NCBI GenBank assembly: GCA_046758005.1
Contig: JBHHZJ010000058.1
Span: 1 to 23,003, forward strand
Length of the DNA stretch: 23,003 bases
From: JBHHZJ01 sp046758005
GTDB taxonomy: Bacteria; Pseudomonadota; Alphaproteobacteria; Kiloniellales; J153
Direction: 5' to 3'
This document shows, in pieces, positions 1 to 8,136 of the stretch. The notes under the pieces were generated by a model. The model had not been told where the DNA came from and did not search any database. It saw only the letters and a list, made by a program, of their open reading frames with translations. Position 1 is the stretch's first letter; each line of letters begins with the position of its first letter. The position numbers and the translations under genes were made by a program.

Positions 1-1724
1 ACGCCGGCACCATGGGCCTTGTGCAGCGCGACGGGATCGAGCGCCTGCGCCACGTGAAGCGCTACTCCCGCCAGCACTCGACCATCTGCACCACACTCGC
101 CGACGCCGGCTGGCTGGCCGGGGTCGGGGTCCGGCGCGGCGTCGATTCGCGGGAGATGGCGAAGGCCGACCTGATCGTCATCTGGGGCGGCAACCCGGTC
201 TCGACCCAGGTCAACGTGATGACCCACGTCGCCCGGGCGCGCAAGGGCCGCGGCGCCAAGCTCGTGGTGGTCGACCCGTACCGGACCGGGACCGCCGAGC
301 AGGCCGACGTGCACCTGATGGTCAAGCCCGGCACCGACGGCGCGCTGGCCGCGGCGGTGATCCACGTGCTGCTGGCCGAGGGCACCGCCGACCGGGAGTA
401 TCTCGGGCGCCATACCGACTGGGACGAGGAGCTCGAGGCCCACTTCGCGCAGCGCACGCCCGAATGGGCGGCCGAGATCACCGGCCTCGAGCCCCGGGAG
501 ATCGTCGAGTTCGCCCGGCTGTACGGCCGCACCAAGCGCAGCTTCATCCGAGCCGGCTACGGCTTCTCTCGCGCGCGCAACGGCGCGGCCAACATGCACG
601 CCGTGACCTGCCTGCCGGCGGTGACCGGGGCCTGGCGCCACGAGGGCGGCGGGGCGCTCTACGCCGGCAGCGCGGTGTTCCCGCTCGACAAGACGCTGAT
701 CGAGGGTCTGGACCGCCTGGACAGGTCGGTGCGCCTGCTCGACCAGTCGCGCATCGGTCCGATCCTGTGCGGCGAATCGCGCGACCTCGGCGACGGGCCG
801 CCGGTGTCCGCGCTGTTCATCCAGAACACCAACCCGATGGTCGTCTGCCCGGAAAGCGGCAAGGTGCGCGAGGGCTTTCTGCGCGACGACCTGTTCGTTT
901 GCGTGCACGAGCAGTTCATGACCGACACCGCGGCCATGGCCGACATCGTGCTCCCGGCGACCACCTTCCTGGAGCACGACGACGTCTACATCGCCACCGG
1001 CCACACCCACCTGCAGGTCACGCGCAAGGTCATCGAGCCCCACGCCGAGTGCCGCAGCAACCACCAGGTGATCCGCGCCCTCGCCAAGCGCCTCGGCGCC
1101 GCCCACGCCGGCTTCGAAATGACCGAGTGGGAGATGATCGACGCCACGCTCAAGGCCTCCGGCCTGCCCGACGCGCAGACGGTCTACGACGCGCACTGGT
1201 GGGACTGCGCCCTGCCCTTCGAGCGCATGCACTTCATGGACGGCTTCGCCCACCCGGACGGCCGCTTCCGCTTCAAGCCCGACTGGGCGCAGGTCGGCGC
1301 GGACGCCGCCGTCATGCCGCGCCTGCCCGGCCACTGCGCGATCATGGACGCCGCGGACGCGGAGCATCCCTTCCGCCTGGTCGCGGCGCCGGCGCGCACC
1401 TTCCTCAACACCTCCTTCACCGAAACCCCGGGCAGCCGGGGGCGCGAGGGGCGGCCGAGGGTCCTCATCCATCCCACCGCCTGCGCGCGCCTGGGCGTCG
1501 CCGACGGGGAGCGGGTGCGCCTCGGCAACCGGCTCGGTTCGGTCGTGGTCCACGCCCGGGCGTTCGACGGCCTGCAACCCGACGTCGTGGTGGTCGAGAG
1601 CATCTGGCCGAACGGCGCCTTCGAGGAGGGCATCGGCGTCAACGCGCTGGTCAGCGCCGATCCCGGGCCGCCGCGCGGCGGAGCGGTCTTCCATGACACG
1701 GCAGTATGGATTCGTCCGGCGTGA
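1..1724 (+). CDS. Molybdopterin-dependent oxidoreductase, DMSO reductase superfamily (5' truncated by window edge)
   Basis: The reading frame is open from the first bases, and the residues before the first in-window Met (Gly-Thr-Met-Gly) continue the family pattern, so the true start lies upstream. The visible ~573 residues carry the Mo-cofactor-binding body: a segment STICTTLADAGW just after the window start, in which the Cys at 87-89 is the likely Mo ligand (inferred by position), then IVIWGGNP, VVDPYRTGTAEQAD, and a QNTNPMVVCP / IVLPATTFLEHDD core. The C-terminal molybdopterin-dinucleotide-binding barrel includes LNTSFTETPGSRGR and ends in a VESIWPNGAF segment. The N-terminal 4Fe-4S region, if present, is outside the window. 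The substrate cannot be named from this; biotin-sulfoxide, formate and thiosulfate type enzymes share this fold. No Tat signal can be judged. The stop at 1722-1724 overlaps the start of mipZ, suggesting one transcript. Confidence 0.9.
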   Translation, partial: AGTMGLVQRDGIERLRHVKRYSRQHSTICTTLADAGWLAGVGVRRGVDSREMAKADLIVIWGGNPVSTQVNVMTHVARARKGRGAKLVVVDPYRTGTAEQADVHLMVKPGTDGALAAAVIHVLLAEGTADREYLGRHTDWDEELEAHFAQRTPEWAAEITGLEPREIVEFARLYGRTKRSFIRAGYGFSRARNGAANMHAVTCLPAVTGAWRHEGGGALYAGSAVFPLDKTLIEGLDRLDRSVRLLDQSRIGPILCGESRDLGDGPPVSALFIQNTNPMVVCPESGKVREGFLRDDLFVCVHEQFMTDTAAMADIVLPATTFLEHDDVYIATGHTHLQVTRKVIEPHAECRSNHQVIRALAKRLGAAHAGFEMTEWEMIDATLKASGLPDAQTVYDAHWWDCALPFERMHFMDGFAHPDGRFRFKPDWAQVGADAAVMPRLPGHCAIMDAADAEHPFRLVAAPARTFLNTSFTETPGSRGREGRPRVLIHPTACARLGVADGERVRLGNRLGSVVVHARAFDGLQPDVVVVESIWPNGAFEEGIGVNALVSADPGPPRGGAVFHDTAVWIRPA

Positions 1725-2578
1725 ACCGGCCGCGCACATGCGGGCGCCCGCACATCATCGTTCTGGGCAACGAGAAGGGCGGCTCGGGCAAATCGACGAC
1801 GGCGATGCACCTGATCGTCGCGCTCATGAAGCGCGGCTTCGCCGTCGGCGGCATCGACCTGGACGCGCGCCAGGGAACGCTGTCGCGCTTGGTCGACAAC
1901 CGCCGCGACTTCGCGAAGCGCACGGGCCGGCCGCTGGACCTGCCCGCGCACCGGCGGGTCGAACGCTCGGAGGCCGAGGTGAAGGCCACGGCGCGGCGCA
2001 GGGAGAACGAGGCGCTCGACGCCGCCCTGGAGGAGCTGGCCGACCGGGATTTCGTGGTCATCGACACGCCCGGCAGCGACAGCTACCTGTCGCGCCTCGG
2101 CCACGCCTGCGCCGACACCCTGATCACGCCGCTCAACGACAGCTTCCTCGACCTGGACGTGCTCGCCCGGGTCGACGTCGAGGGGCGGACCATCCTGGGG
2201 CCCAGCTCCTACAGCCAGATGGTGTGGGAGCAGCGCCAACAGCGGGCCAGGGCCGGGCTGGTGCCGATCGACTGGATCGTGATGCGCAACCGGCTGAGCC
2301 ACGTGGACGCCCGCAACAAGCGCGAGGTCGGGCGACTGCTCGAACAACTCGGCCGCCGCATCCACTTCCGCCTGGCCCCCGGGTTCGGCGAGCGCGTCAT
2401 CTTCCGCGAGCTGTTCCCGAAGGGCCTGACCCTGCTCGATTTGCGCGACGACGCCCACGGGATCAGACTGAGCCTGAGCCACGTCGCGGCCCGCCAGGAG
2501 GTCCGAGCCCTGATGCAGACGATCGGATTGCCGGAGCGGCCCCAGGTGGAGCAGCGAGCGGCCTCTGGAACCGGGTAG
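1706..2578 (+). CDS. mipZ: MipZ, ParA/MinD-type ATPase that positions the division plane
   Basis: MipZ forms a gradient from ParB at the poles and blocks FtsZ polymerisation there, so the Z-ring forms at midcell. The 290-residue product has the deviant Walker A motif NEKGGSGKST at residues 22-31 (both lysines present), the DLDARQGTL switch at 51-59, and the Walker B/IDTPGSDS segment ending near 125. MipZ-specific stretches follow: TPLNDSFLDLDVL, SYSQMVWEQRQQRA, DWIVMRNRLS, and GFGERVIFRELFPKGLTLLDL. Length fits the family (about 270-290). The ATG at 1706 has no clear ribosome-binding site. An in-frame GTG at 1721 makes a GTGA overlap with the upstream stop and would still leave a full ATPase domain, so 1721 may be the real start by translational coupling. 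Two co-oriented genes of a likely operon follow. Confidence 0.95.
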   Translation: MDSSGVNRPRTCGRPHIIVLGNEKGGSGKSTTAMHLIVALMKRGFAVGGIDLDARQGTLSRLVDNRRDFAKRTGRPLDLPAHRRVERSEAEVKATARRRENEALDAALEELADRDFVVIDTPGSDSYLSRLGHACADTLITPLNDSFLDLDVLARVDVEGRTILGPSSYSQMVWEQRQQRARAGLVPIDWIVMRNRLSHVDARNKREVGRLLEQLGRRIHFRLAPGFGERVIFRELFPKGLTLLDLRDDAHGIRLSLSHVAARQEVRALMQTIGLPERPQVEQRAASGTG

Positions 2579-2643
2579 GCGACGCTCCCATTTGTTGATT
2601 GGGACGGTATGTTGTCCGGTTCGATCCAAAAGGTATTTGGCGC

Positions 2644-3348
2644 ATGACCGGTAGCAAGAAGCTCCCCACCACCTCGTCCGGCGCGGAGGTCAACGACTTC
2701 CTGCGCAAGGTCGCTCAGTCCCCGGTCATCCGCAAGCCGGGCGAGCGGGGGCGGCTCATCTTCGCCATGGACGCGACCGCCAGCCGGGAGCCCACCTGGG
2801 ATCGCGCCAGCCACATCCAGGCCGAGATGTTCAGGGAGACCGCGGCGCTCGGCGGGATCGAGATCCAGCTCGTCTATTACCGCGGCTTCGGCGAATGCCG
2901 GGCGAGCCCGTGGGTGAGCAACTCCGAGGACCTGCTGCGCCGCATTACCAGCGTCTTCTGTCTGGCCGGCCAGACCCAGATCGCCAAGGTGCTCAAGCAC
3001 GCGATCAAGGAGACCAATCGCCGGAAGGTCGGCGCGCTGGTGTTCGTCGGCGACTGCGTCGAGGAGGACGTGGACCGGCTCGGCCACCTGGCCGGCGAGC
3101 TGGGCCTCTTGGGCGTGCCGTGCTTCATGTTCCACGAGGGGCACGATCCGGTCGCGCGCATGGCGTTTCAGCAGATCGCCCGGCTGTCCGGCGGCGCGTT
3201 CTGCCCGTTCGACGCCAACAGCGCCCAGCAGCTCCGCGACCTGCTCTCGGCGGTCGCGGTCTACGCCGCCGGCGGCCGCAAGGCCCTGGCGGATTACAGC
3301 GACCGCAAGGGCGGCGTCGTGCTCCAGCTCACCCACCAGGTGAAGTGA
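2644..3348 (+). CDS. VWA-like protein encoded next to mipZ
   Basis: A soluble 234-residue protein with an integrin-like VWA fold. Residues 38-47 (LIFAMDATAS) match the first strand and the metal-binding MIDAS loop, here DxTxS (Asp43, Thr45, Ser47) instead of the usual DxSxS. Later segments ALVFVGDCVEED and VPCFMFHEGHD look like the third and fourth core strands. No signal peptide or membrane segment is seen, so it is probably cytoplasmic. The ATG at 2644 is chosen because AAAAGG lies about 10 bases upstream; the frame can be extended to a TTG at 2599 but without support. It sits 65 bases after mipZ and 24 bases before the J-domain gene. I infer a joint role with these two; its biochemical function is not known to me. 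Confidence 0.85.
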   Translation: MTGSKKLPTTSSGAEVNDFLRKVAQSPVIRKPGERGRLIFAMDATASREPTWDRASHIQAEMFRETAALGGIEIQLVYYRGFGECRASPWVSNSEDLLRRITSVFCLAGQTQIAKVLKHAIKETNRRKVGALVFVGDCVEEDVDRLGHLAGELGLLGVPCFMFHEGHDPVARMAFQQIARLSGGAFCPFDANSAQQLRDLLSAVAVYAAGGRKALADYSDRKGGVVLQLTHQVK

Positions 3349-3372
3349 GCCAAAGCAGAAAGAAGCCGGGCT

Positions 3373-4086
3373 TTGATCGCCTATTTCATCCTCGGTATTT
3401 GTCTGCTCGCGGGGTTCGTCCTGCTGGCGCGCTGGTTCGTCACGGCCGAGCCGAAGAAGGTCGTCTCGGCGGCGCGCTGGGTCGCCGCCGGTGCCGGGCT
3501 GATGGTCGGCGGCTACCTGCTCTGGGGCGGCCGGCATGCGCTGGCCGCCCTGGTCGTGCCCATGCTTTTGCCGCTGCTCCTGCGCTACCGCGCGCTTTGG
3601 AACCGGCTCAAGGCGGCGCAGGGGCCGCAGCCCGGCCAGGCCTCCGAGGTGGGCACCCGGTTCCTGAAAATGACCCTCGACCACGACACCGGCGTCATGA
3701 GCGGCGTGGTTCTGGAAGGTCGTTTCCGCGGCCGCGCGCTCGAGGAACTCGACCTCGAGGACCTTGTCGAGTTATGGCGGGAATTCCGCGCAAGCGACGC
3801 CCAGTCGGCGGCGGTGCTCGAGGCCTACCTCGACCGGACCCAGGGCGAGGCTTGGCGCGAGGTGGCCGCGCAGGGGGCGGCGTCCGGCGCCGGAGGCCCG
3901 GCGCCCGGCGGCGCCATGACCCGGGAGGAGGCCCACGAGATCCTCGGCCTCGCACCCGGCGCGAGCCAGGAGGAGATCCGCGAGGCCCACCGCCGGCTCA
4001 TGCAGAAGCTCCACCCCGACCACGGCGGGTCCAACTACCTGGCGGCCAAGATCAATCAGGCCAAGGACCTGCTGCTGGGCGACTAG
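3373..4086 (+). CDS. Membrane-anchored J-domain (DnaJ-like) protein
   Basis: A 237-residue protein with up to three hydrophobic segments near residues 2-22, 34-51 and 55-72. A soluble linker and a C-terminal J domain at about 182-237 follow, with the diagnostic HPD tripeptide at 214-216 (LMQKLHPDHGG). J domains stimulate the ATPase of DnaK-type chaperones; a C-terminal J domain on a membrane stem resembles the Pam18/TIM14 and DjlA layout rather than classical DnaJ, as there is no G/F region or zinc finger. The start is TTG at 3373, with GAAAGAAG about 9 bases upstream; no ATG lies near. It follows the VWA gene by 24 bases. The stop codon TAG (4084-4086) is supplied by the outer end of a palindromic repeat. 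Confidence 0.85.
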   Translation: MIAYFILGICLLAGFVLLARWFVTAEPKKVVSAARWVAAGAGLMVGGYLLWGGRHALAALVVPMLLPLLLRYRALWNRLKAAQGPQPGQASEVGTRFLKMTLDHDTGVMSGVVLEGRFRGRALEELDLEDLVELWREFRASDAQSAAVLEAYLDRTQGEAWREVAAQGAASGAGGPAPGGAMTREEAHEILGLAPGASQEEIREAHRRLMQKLHPDHGGSNYLAAKINQAKDLLLGD

Positions 4087-4147
4087 AGCGGATTCACGGG
4101 ATTGATTGAAACCGCGAAGTGGTGCCAATCAATCACGATCCGCTCTA
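4084..4147. repeat. 64-bp dispersed palindromic element, copy 1
   Basis: The ends are TAGAGCGGAT and ATCCGCTCTA, the inner arms GATTGATTG and CAATCAATC, and the centre ACCGC-GAA-GTGGT. It can therefore fold into a long imperfect hairpin. The reverse complement of this element matches the element at 14270-14333 at 58 of 64 positions with no gaps. It starts inside the stop codon of the J-domain gene and may act as a transcript end or RNA-stabilising structure. It has no coding capacity, resembling REP-type elements. Confidence 0.9.
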
Positions 4148-4150
4148 GGA

Positions 4151-4170
4151 GCCGGGCCGGAAGGCCCGGC
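4151..4170. terminator. GC-rich hairpin after palindromic element
   Basis: GCCGGGCC and GGCCCGGC form a perfect 8-bp stem around a GGAA loop. There is no T-tract on either strand, so intrinsic termination is uncertain. Its position after the mipZ-VWA-J-domain genes and before galU makes it a plausible pause or barrier structure. Confidence 0.4.
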
Positions 4171-4377
4171 GGGCCCGCACCCGACGACGTTCCGATGCGC
4201 GGGCGGAGGAATCCCCTGATAACAATAACTTACGCCCGCATTCCCGGTGCGACGGCGAACGCTCAAGCTTCATTTACCAATTACTGATAGTGGAGCCTCG
4301 GACTCCTTGTTTCACCGGGTTCCCTGTGGCATTACAGCGGCCACCTGGCACAACCCGCCCGAGGGCCTCGCCGTTCC
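4171..4377. other. galU upstream region
   Basis: Non-coding leader of about 200 bases. It includes a relatively AT-rich patch (about 4215-4300) where a promoter for galU would be expected. I see no pair of -35/-10 hexamers good enough to call, no riboswitch motif and no tRNA. Confidence 0.4.
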
Positions 4378-5283
4378 ATGCCGCGTCCTCCCCGCACAGC
4401 GATCTTTCCGGTTGGCGGCCTGGGCACCCGGTTCTTGCCGGCGACCAAGGCGATGCCCAAGGAAATGCTGCCGATCGTCGACAAGCCCCTCATCCAGTAC
4501 GCGGTCGAGGAGGCCAGGGCCTCCGGCATCGAGGAGTTCATTTTCGTTACCGGCCGCGGCAAGACGGCGATCGAGGACCACTTCGACCACAGCTACGAGC
4601 TGCGCGACATGCTGGCCGCGCGCGGCAAGAAGGCGGAGCTGCAAGCGGTCGAGGAGATGCTCCTCGAGCCGGGCCAGGTCGCCTATATCCGCCAGCAGGA
4701 GCCGTTGGGGCTGGGCCACGCGGTATGGTGCGCGCGGCACATCGTCCCCGCCGAGCCGGTGGCGGTCCTGCTCGCCGACGACCTGGTCCTCTCCGAGACG
4801 CCCTGCCTCAAGCAGATGATCGATGCGTACATGCGGGTCGGCGGCAACCTGGCCGCGGTCATGGACGTGCCCCGATCGGAGACCAGCCGTTACGGCGTGC
4901 TCGACGTGGTGCGCGAGGAGGGCCGGCTGGTCGAGGCCAGGGGGCTGGTCGAGAAGCCGAAGCCCGATGTGGCCCCCTCGACGCTTTCGATCATCGGCCG
5001 CTACATCCTGGAGCCCCAGGTCTTCGCCGAACTCGAGCGTCAAGAGGCCGGCGCCGGCGGCGAAATCCAGTTGACCGACGGCATGGCCGGGACCATCGGC
5101 CGAGTCCCGTTCCACGGCCTGCGCTTCGAGGGGCGGCGGTTCGATTGCGGCAGCAAGGCCGGGTTCCTCGAGGCCAATATAGCCTTCGCCCTCGAGCGTG
5201 CGGACTTGAAGGCCGACATGGCGGACATCCTGCTGCGGTACCGCACGGCCCTCGCGCCGGCGGCCGATGCGGCGGCCGGCTAG
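4378..5283 (+). CDS. galU: UTP-glucose-1-phosphate uridylyltransferase
   Basis: GalU makes UDP-glucose from UTP and glucose 1-phosphate in the cytoplasm, the precursor for UDP-glucuronate, LPS core and exopolysaccharide. The 301-residue product is of typical length. It begins with the nucleotide-binding motif FPVGGLGTRFLPATKAMPKE at residues 10-29, followed by LPIVDKPLIQYAVEEA, then FVTGRGKTAIEDHFD, the LGLGHAVWCAR segment, LLADD, SRYGVLD, LVEKPKP and the late GGEIQLTDG and FDCGSKAGFLEAN motifs that contact sugar and metal. The ATG at 4378 gives the normal N-terminus; the ribosome-binding site is weak. The ugd gene follows by 27 bases, so the two enzymes of UDP-glucuronate synthesis are encoded in order. 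Confidence 0.96.
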   Translation: MPRPPRTAIFPVGGLGTRFLPATKAMPKEMLPIVDKPLIQYAVEEARASGIEEFIFVTGRGKTAIEDHFDHSYELRDMLAARGKKAELQAVEEMLLEPGQVAYIRQQEPLGLGHAVWCARHIVPAEPVAVLLADDLVLSETPCLKQMIDAYMRVGGNLAAVMDVPRSETSRYGVLDVVREEGRLVEARGLVEKPKPDVAPSTLSIIGRYILEPQVFAELERQEAGAGGEIQLTDGMAGTIGRVPFHGLRFEGRRFDCGSKAGFLEANIAFALERADLKADMADILLRYRTALAPAADAAAG

Positions 5284-5310
5284 CGCCACCTTTCTGCGGG
5301 GCAGGCCACC

Positions 5311-6645
5311 ATGCGGATCGCGATGATCGGAACCGGCTATGTCGGCCTGGTCTCCGGGGCCTGTTTCTCCGAGTTCGGCATCAACGTGGCCTGCGTCGAC
5401 AAGGACGCCGACAAGATCGCCCGTCTGGCCCGGGGCGAAATACCGATATACGAACCGGGCCTCGACGAGCTGGTCCAACGCAACATGGCGGAGGGGCGGC
5501 TCGCCTTCTCGACCGACCTCAACGCGGTGGTGGCCGGCGCGGACGCGGTGTTCATCGCGGTCGGGACGCCGAGCCGCCGCGGCGACGGCTTCGCCGACTT
5601 GCGCTACGTGCACGAGGCGGCGCGCGAGATCGCCGCGGCCATGACCGGCTATACGGTCGTCGTGACCAAATCGACGGTCCCGGTCGGCACCGGCGGCGAG
5701 ATCGCGCGAGTCATTCGCGAGGTGCGCCCCGAGGCGGAGTTCGACGTCGTCTCCAACCCCGAATTCCTGCGCGAAGGATCGGCGATCGGCGATTTCATGC
5801 GCCCGGACCGCGTCATCATAGGCACCGAATCCGAGCGGGCCCGCGCGGTCATGCGCCGGATCTACCGCCCGCTGTACCTGATCGAAACGCCGATCATCTT
5901 CACCCGGCCCGAAACGGCGGAGCTGACCAAGTACGCGGCCAACGCCTTCCTGGCGGCGAAGATCACGTTCATCAACGAGATCGCCGACCTGTGCGAAAGG
6001 GTCGGCGCCGACGTGCACGACGTGGCCCGGGGGATCGGCCTCGACGGCCGGATCGGGCGCAAGTTCCTCCATCCGGGCCCGGGCTACGGCGGCTCCTGCT
6101 TCCCCAAGGACACCGTGGCGCTGGTGCGCACGGGGCAGCAGGCCGGGGCGCCGCTGCGCCTCGTCGAGACCGTCGTCGAGGTCAACCACGCGCGCAAGAA
6201 GCGCATGGCGGACAAGGTGATCGAGCACTGCGACGGCTCGGTCGCCGGCAAGACGATCGCGGTGCTCGGCCTGACCTTCAAGCCGAACACGGACGACATG
6301 CGCGAGGCGCCGAGCCTCGACATCCTGCCGGCCCTGCGGGCGGCGGGCGCGGCCATCCGGGCCTACGATCCGGCGGGCCTGAAGGAGGCCAAGAAGCTGC
6401 TCGACGGCATCGTGTGGTGCAAGAGCCCCTACGACGCGATGAAGGGCGCCGATGCGCTCGTCATCATTACCGAGTGGAACGCGTTTCGCGCCCTCGACCT
6501 GCAGCGGGTCAAGAAGCTCATGAAGACCCCGGTGATGGTGGACCTGCGCAACATCTACAACGCGGAGGAAATGGCGGCCGCCGGGTTCCGTTACACCTCC
6601 ATCGGCCGCCCGGGGAAGGGCGAGGGGAGCCACGGTGGCCGGTAG
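5311..6645 (+). CDS. ugd: UDP-glucose 6-dehydrogenase
   Basis: This NAD-dependent enzyme oxidises UDP-glucose twice to UDP-glucuronate. The 444-residue product has the N-terminal Rossmann motif GTGYVG at residues 7-12, the NPEFLREGSAIGDFMRPDR substrate loop at about 149-167, and Lys207 and Asn211 in the ELTKYAANAF helix. The catalytic cysteine is Cys263 in GYGGSCFPKD. The C-terminal UDP-binding domain follows, with VLGLTFKPNTDDMREAPS and VIITEWNAF. All key residues of the family are present. It lies 27 bases after galU and overlaps the following mutase gene by 11 bases, so the three are almost certainly co-transcribed. The likely use is capsule, LPS or exopolysaccharide synthesis. Confidence 0.96.
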   Translation: MRIAMIGTGYVGLVSGACFSEFGINVACVDKDADKIARLARGEIPIYEPGLDELVQRNMAEGRLAFSTDLNAVVAGADAVFIAVGTPSRRGDGFADLRYVHEAAREIAAAMTGYTVVVTKSTVPVGTGGEIARVIREVRPEAEFDVVSNPEFLREGSAIGDFMRPDRVIIGTESERARAVMRRIYRPLYLIETPIIFTRPETAELTKYAANAFLAAKITFINEIADLCERVGADVHDVARGIGLDGRIGRKFLHPGPGYGGSCFPKDTVALVRTGQQAGAPLRLVETVVEVNHARKKRMADKVIEHCDGSVAGKTIAVLGLTFKPNTDDMREAPSLDILPALRAAGAAIRAYDPAGLKEAKKLLDGIVWCKSPYDAMKGADALVIITEWNAFRALDLQRVKKLMKTPVMVDLRNIYNAEEMAAAGFRYTSIGRPGKGEGSHGGR

Positions 6646-8065
6646 GCGGGCCGACGGGGGCCACCGCTTCGACCCGACCATCCTGCGCGAATACGACGTG
6701 CGCGGCGTGGTCGGGCGTTCGCTCTTCGGCGCCGACGCCGCCGCGCTCGGCCGCGCCTTCGGCACGCTCGTCCGCCGCGCGGGCGGGCGCACCGTGTGCG
6801 TCGGGTTCGACGGGCGGCTGTCCTCGCCGGAATTGGAGGCGGCGCTGGTCGAGGGCTTGTCGGCCTGCGGCCTCACGGTGCTGCGGGTTGGGCGCGGACC
6901 CACGCCGATGCTGTATTTCGCCGGCTACGCGCTCGACGCCGATGCCGGGATCATGGTCACCGGGTCGCACAATCCGCCGGACCACAACGGCTTCAAGATG
7001 ACGCTCGGCAAGGCCTCGTTCTTCGGCGCGGACATCCAGCGCCTCGGCGAAATCGCGGCCGCCGGCGACTTCGAGGACGGCCCCGGCGCGGTCGAGGAAC
7101 GCCCGGTCTTCGACGACTACGTGGCGCGGCTGCTCGACGGCTTCGAGAGCGGGGGGCGCGTCATCAAGGCGGCCTGGGACGCCGGCAACGGCGCCGCGGG
7201 CGAGGTCATGGCCGCCCTGGCCGCGCGCCTGCCCGGCGAGCACGTCCTGCTCAACGAGACCATCGACGGGACGTTCCCGGCACACCACCCGGATCCGACC
7301 GTGCCCGAGAACCTCGAACAGCTCCGGCAGCGCGTCCTCGCCGAAGGCTGCGACCTCGGGGTCGCGTTCGACGGCGACGCCGACCGGATCGGCGTGGTCG
7401 ATGCGCGCGGCCGGATCCTGTGGGGCGATCAGCTCATGCTGCTGTTCGGCCGGGACATCCTGCAACGCCGGCCCGGCGCGACCATGATCGCCGACGTCAA
7501 GGCAAGCCAGGTGCTGTTCGACGAACTCGCGCGCGCGGGCGGCAGGCCGGTCATGTGGAAGACGGGGCATTCCCTGATCAAGGCCAAGATGGCCGAATCG
7601 GGCGCGGTGCTGGCCGGCGAGATGTCCGGCCATATCTTCTTCGCCGACCGCTATTACGGGTACGACGATGCGCTCTACGCCGCGGTGCGCCTGTTCGAGC
7701 TGCTGAGCCGCTCCGAGCGCAGCCTCGCGCAGTTTCGGGATTCGCTGCCGGGGGTCGTCAACACGCCGGAGATCCGCCTGCCCTGCCCGGAGGCGCGCAA
7801 GTGGGCGGTCATCGACGAGGTACGCGCCCGGCTGAGCGCCGAGAACGCGGACCTGATCGCGATCGACGGGGTGCGCGTGCGCACGGCGGACGGCTGGTGG
7901 CTGCTGCGCGCGTCCAACACCCAGGCGGTGCTGGTCGCGCGCTGCGAGGCCTCCGACGAGGCCGGCCTCGAGCGCCTGGTCGCGGCGCTCGCCGGTCACC
8001 TGGAAGCCAGCGGGATCGAGGCCCGCCCGGGCCTGGCGACGGCCGTCGCTGCCGGGGGACAGTAG
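6635..8065 (+). CDS. Phosphomannomutase/phosphoglucomutase (alpha-D-phosphohexomutase family)
   Basis: Interconverts hexose 1- and 6-phosphates and so can supply glucose 1-phosphate for GalU or mannose 1-phosphate for GDP-mannose. The 476-residue product has the four-domain layout. The phosphoserine loop MVTGSHNPPDHNGFK contains Ser111, the metal loop FDGDADRIGV has Asp246, Asp248 and Asp250, and the sugar-specificity loop is GEMSGHIFF near 328-336. A C-terminal phosphate-binding loop, RASNTQ, follows. The GEMSGH form is typical of dual-specificity PMM/PGM (AlgC-like) enzymes rather than GlmM. The start is GTG at 6635, preceded by GAAGGGCGAGGGG, and overlaps ugd by 11 bases. The stop codon lies in a 7-bp hairpin at 8064-8083. 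Confidence 0.93.
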   Translation: MAGRRADGGHRFDPTILREYDVRGVVGRSLFGADAAALGRAFGTLVRRAGGRTVCVGFDGRLSSPELEAALVEGLSACGLTVLRVGRGPTPMLYFAGYALDADAGIMVTGSHNPPDHNGFKMTLGKASFFGADIQRLGEIAAAGDFEDGPGAVEERPVFDDYVARLLDGFESGGRVIKAAWDAGNGAAGEVMAALAARLPGEHVLLNETIDGTFPAHHPDPTVPENLEQLRQRVLAEGCDLGVAFDGDADRIGVVDARGRILWGDQLMLLFGRDILQRRPGATMIADVKASQVLFDELARAGGRPVMWKTGHSLIKAKMAESGAVLAGEMSGHIFFADRYYGYDDALYAAVRLFELLSRSERSLAQFRDSLPGVVNTPEIRLPCPEARKWAVIDEVRARLSAENADLIAIDGVRVRTADGWWLLRASNTQAVLVARCEASDEAGLERLVAALAGHLEASGIEARPGLATAVAAGGQ

Positions 8066-8083
8066 CCGCGCGGCCCCGCGGCT
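8064..8083. terminator. Hairpin at the 3' end of the mutase gene
   Basis: AGCCGCG and CGCGGCT form a perfect 7-bp stem around CGGCCC, overlapping the TAG stop. It lies between convergent genes (mutase on plus, TadG-like on minus). No T-tract follows, so it may be a Rho-dependent or pausing structure rather than a true intrinsic terminator. Confidence 0.4.
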
Positions 8084-8136
8084 CGCGCCCGCGAATCCGA
8101 CCCGCGAGGGACGGACCGGCCCGCGGCGCGCCGGCG

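Noticed and set aside
1184..2629. A long minus-strand frame opposite the oxidoreductase and mipZ
   Set aside because: Both plus-strand genes are well supported; the antisense product has no domain.
2599..2643. A 15-residue N-terminal extension of the VWA-like protein from a TTG
   Set aside because: No ribosome-binding site, while the ATG at 2644 has AAAAGG at good spacing.
4084..4147. CRISPR repeat or transposon end
   Set aside because: A single long palindrome at each location, without spacers, flanking duplications or a transposase; a REP-like element is the simpler reading.
4312..6903. A very long open frame (863 codons) on the minus strand opposite galU-ugd and the start of the mutase gene
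   Set aside because: The plus strand encodes three clear enzymes here. Long antisense frames without stops are expected at this GC content, and the translated sequence is low-complexity and has no recognisable motif.
8066..8136. A possible tRNA or small RNA between the mutase and TadG-like genes
   Set aside because: No cloverleaf or conserved tRNA arms; only a short GC-rich hairpin at the mutase stop.
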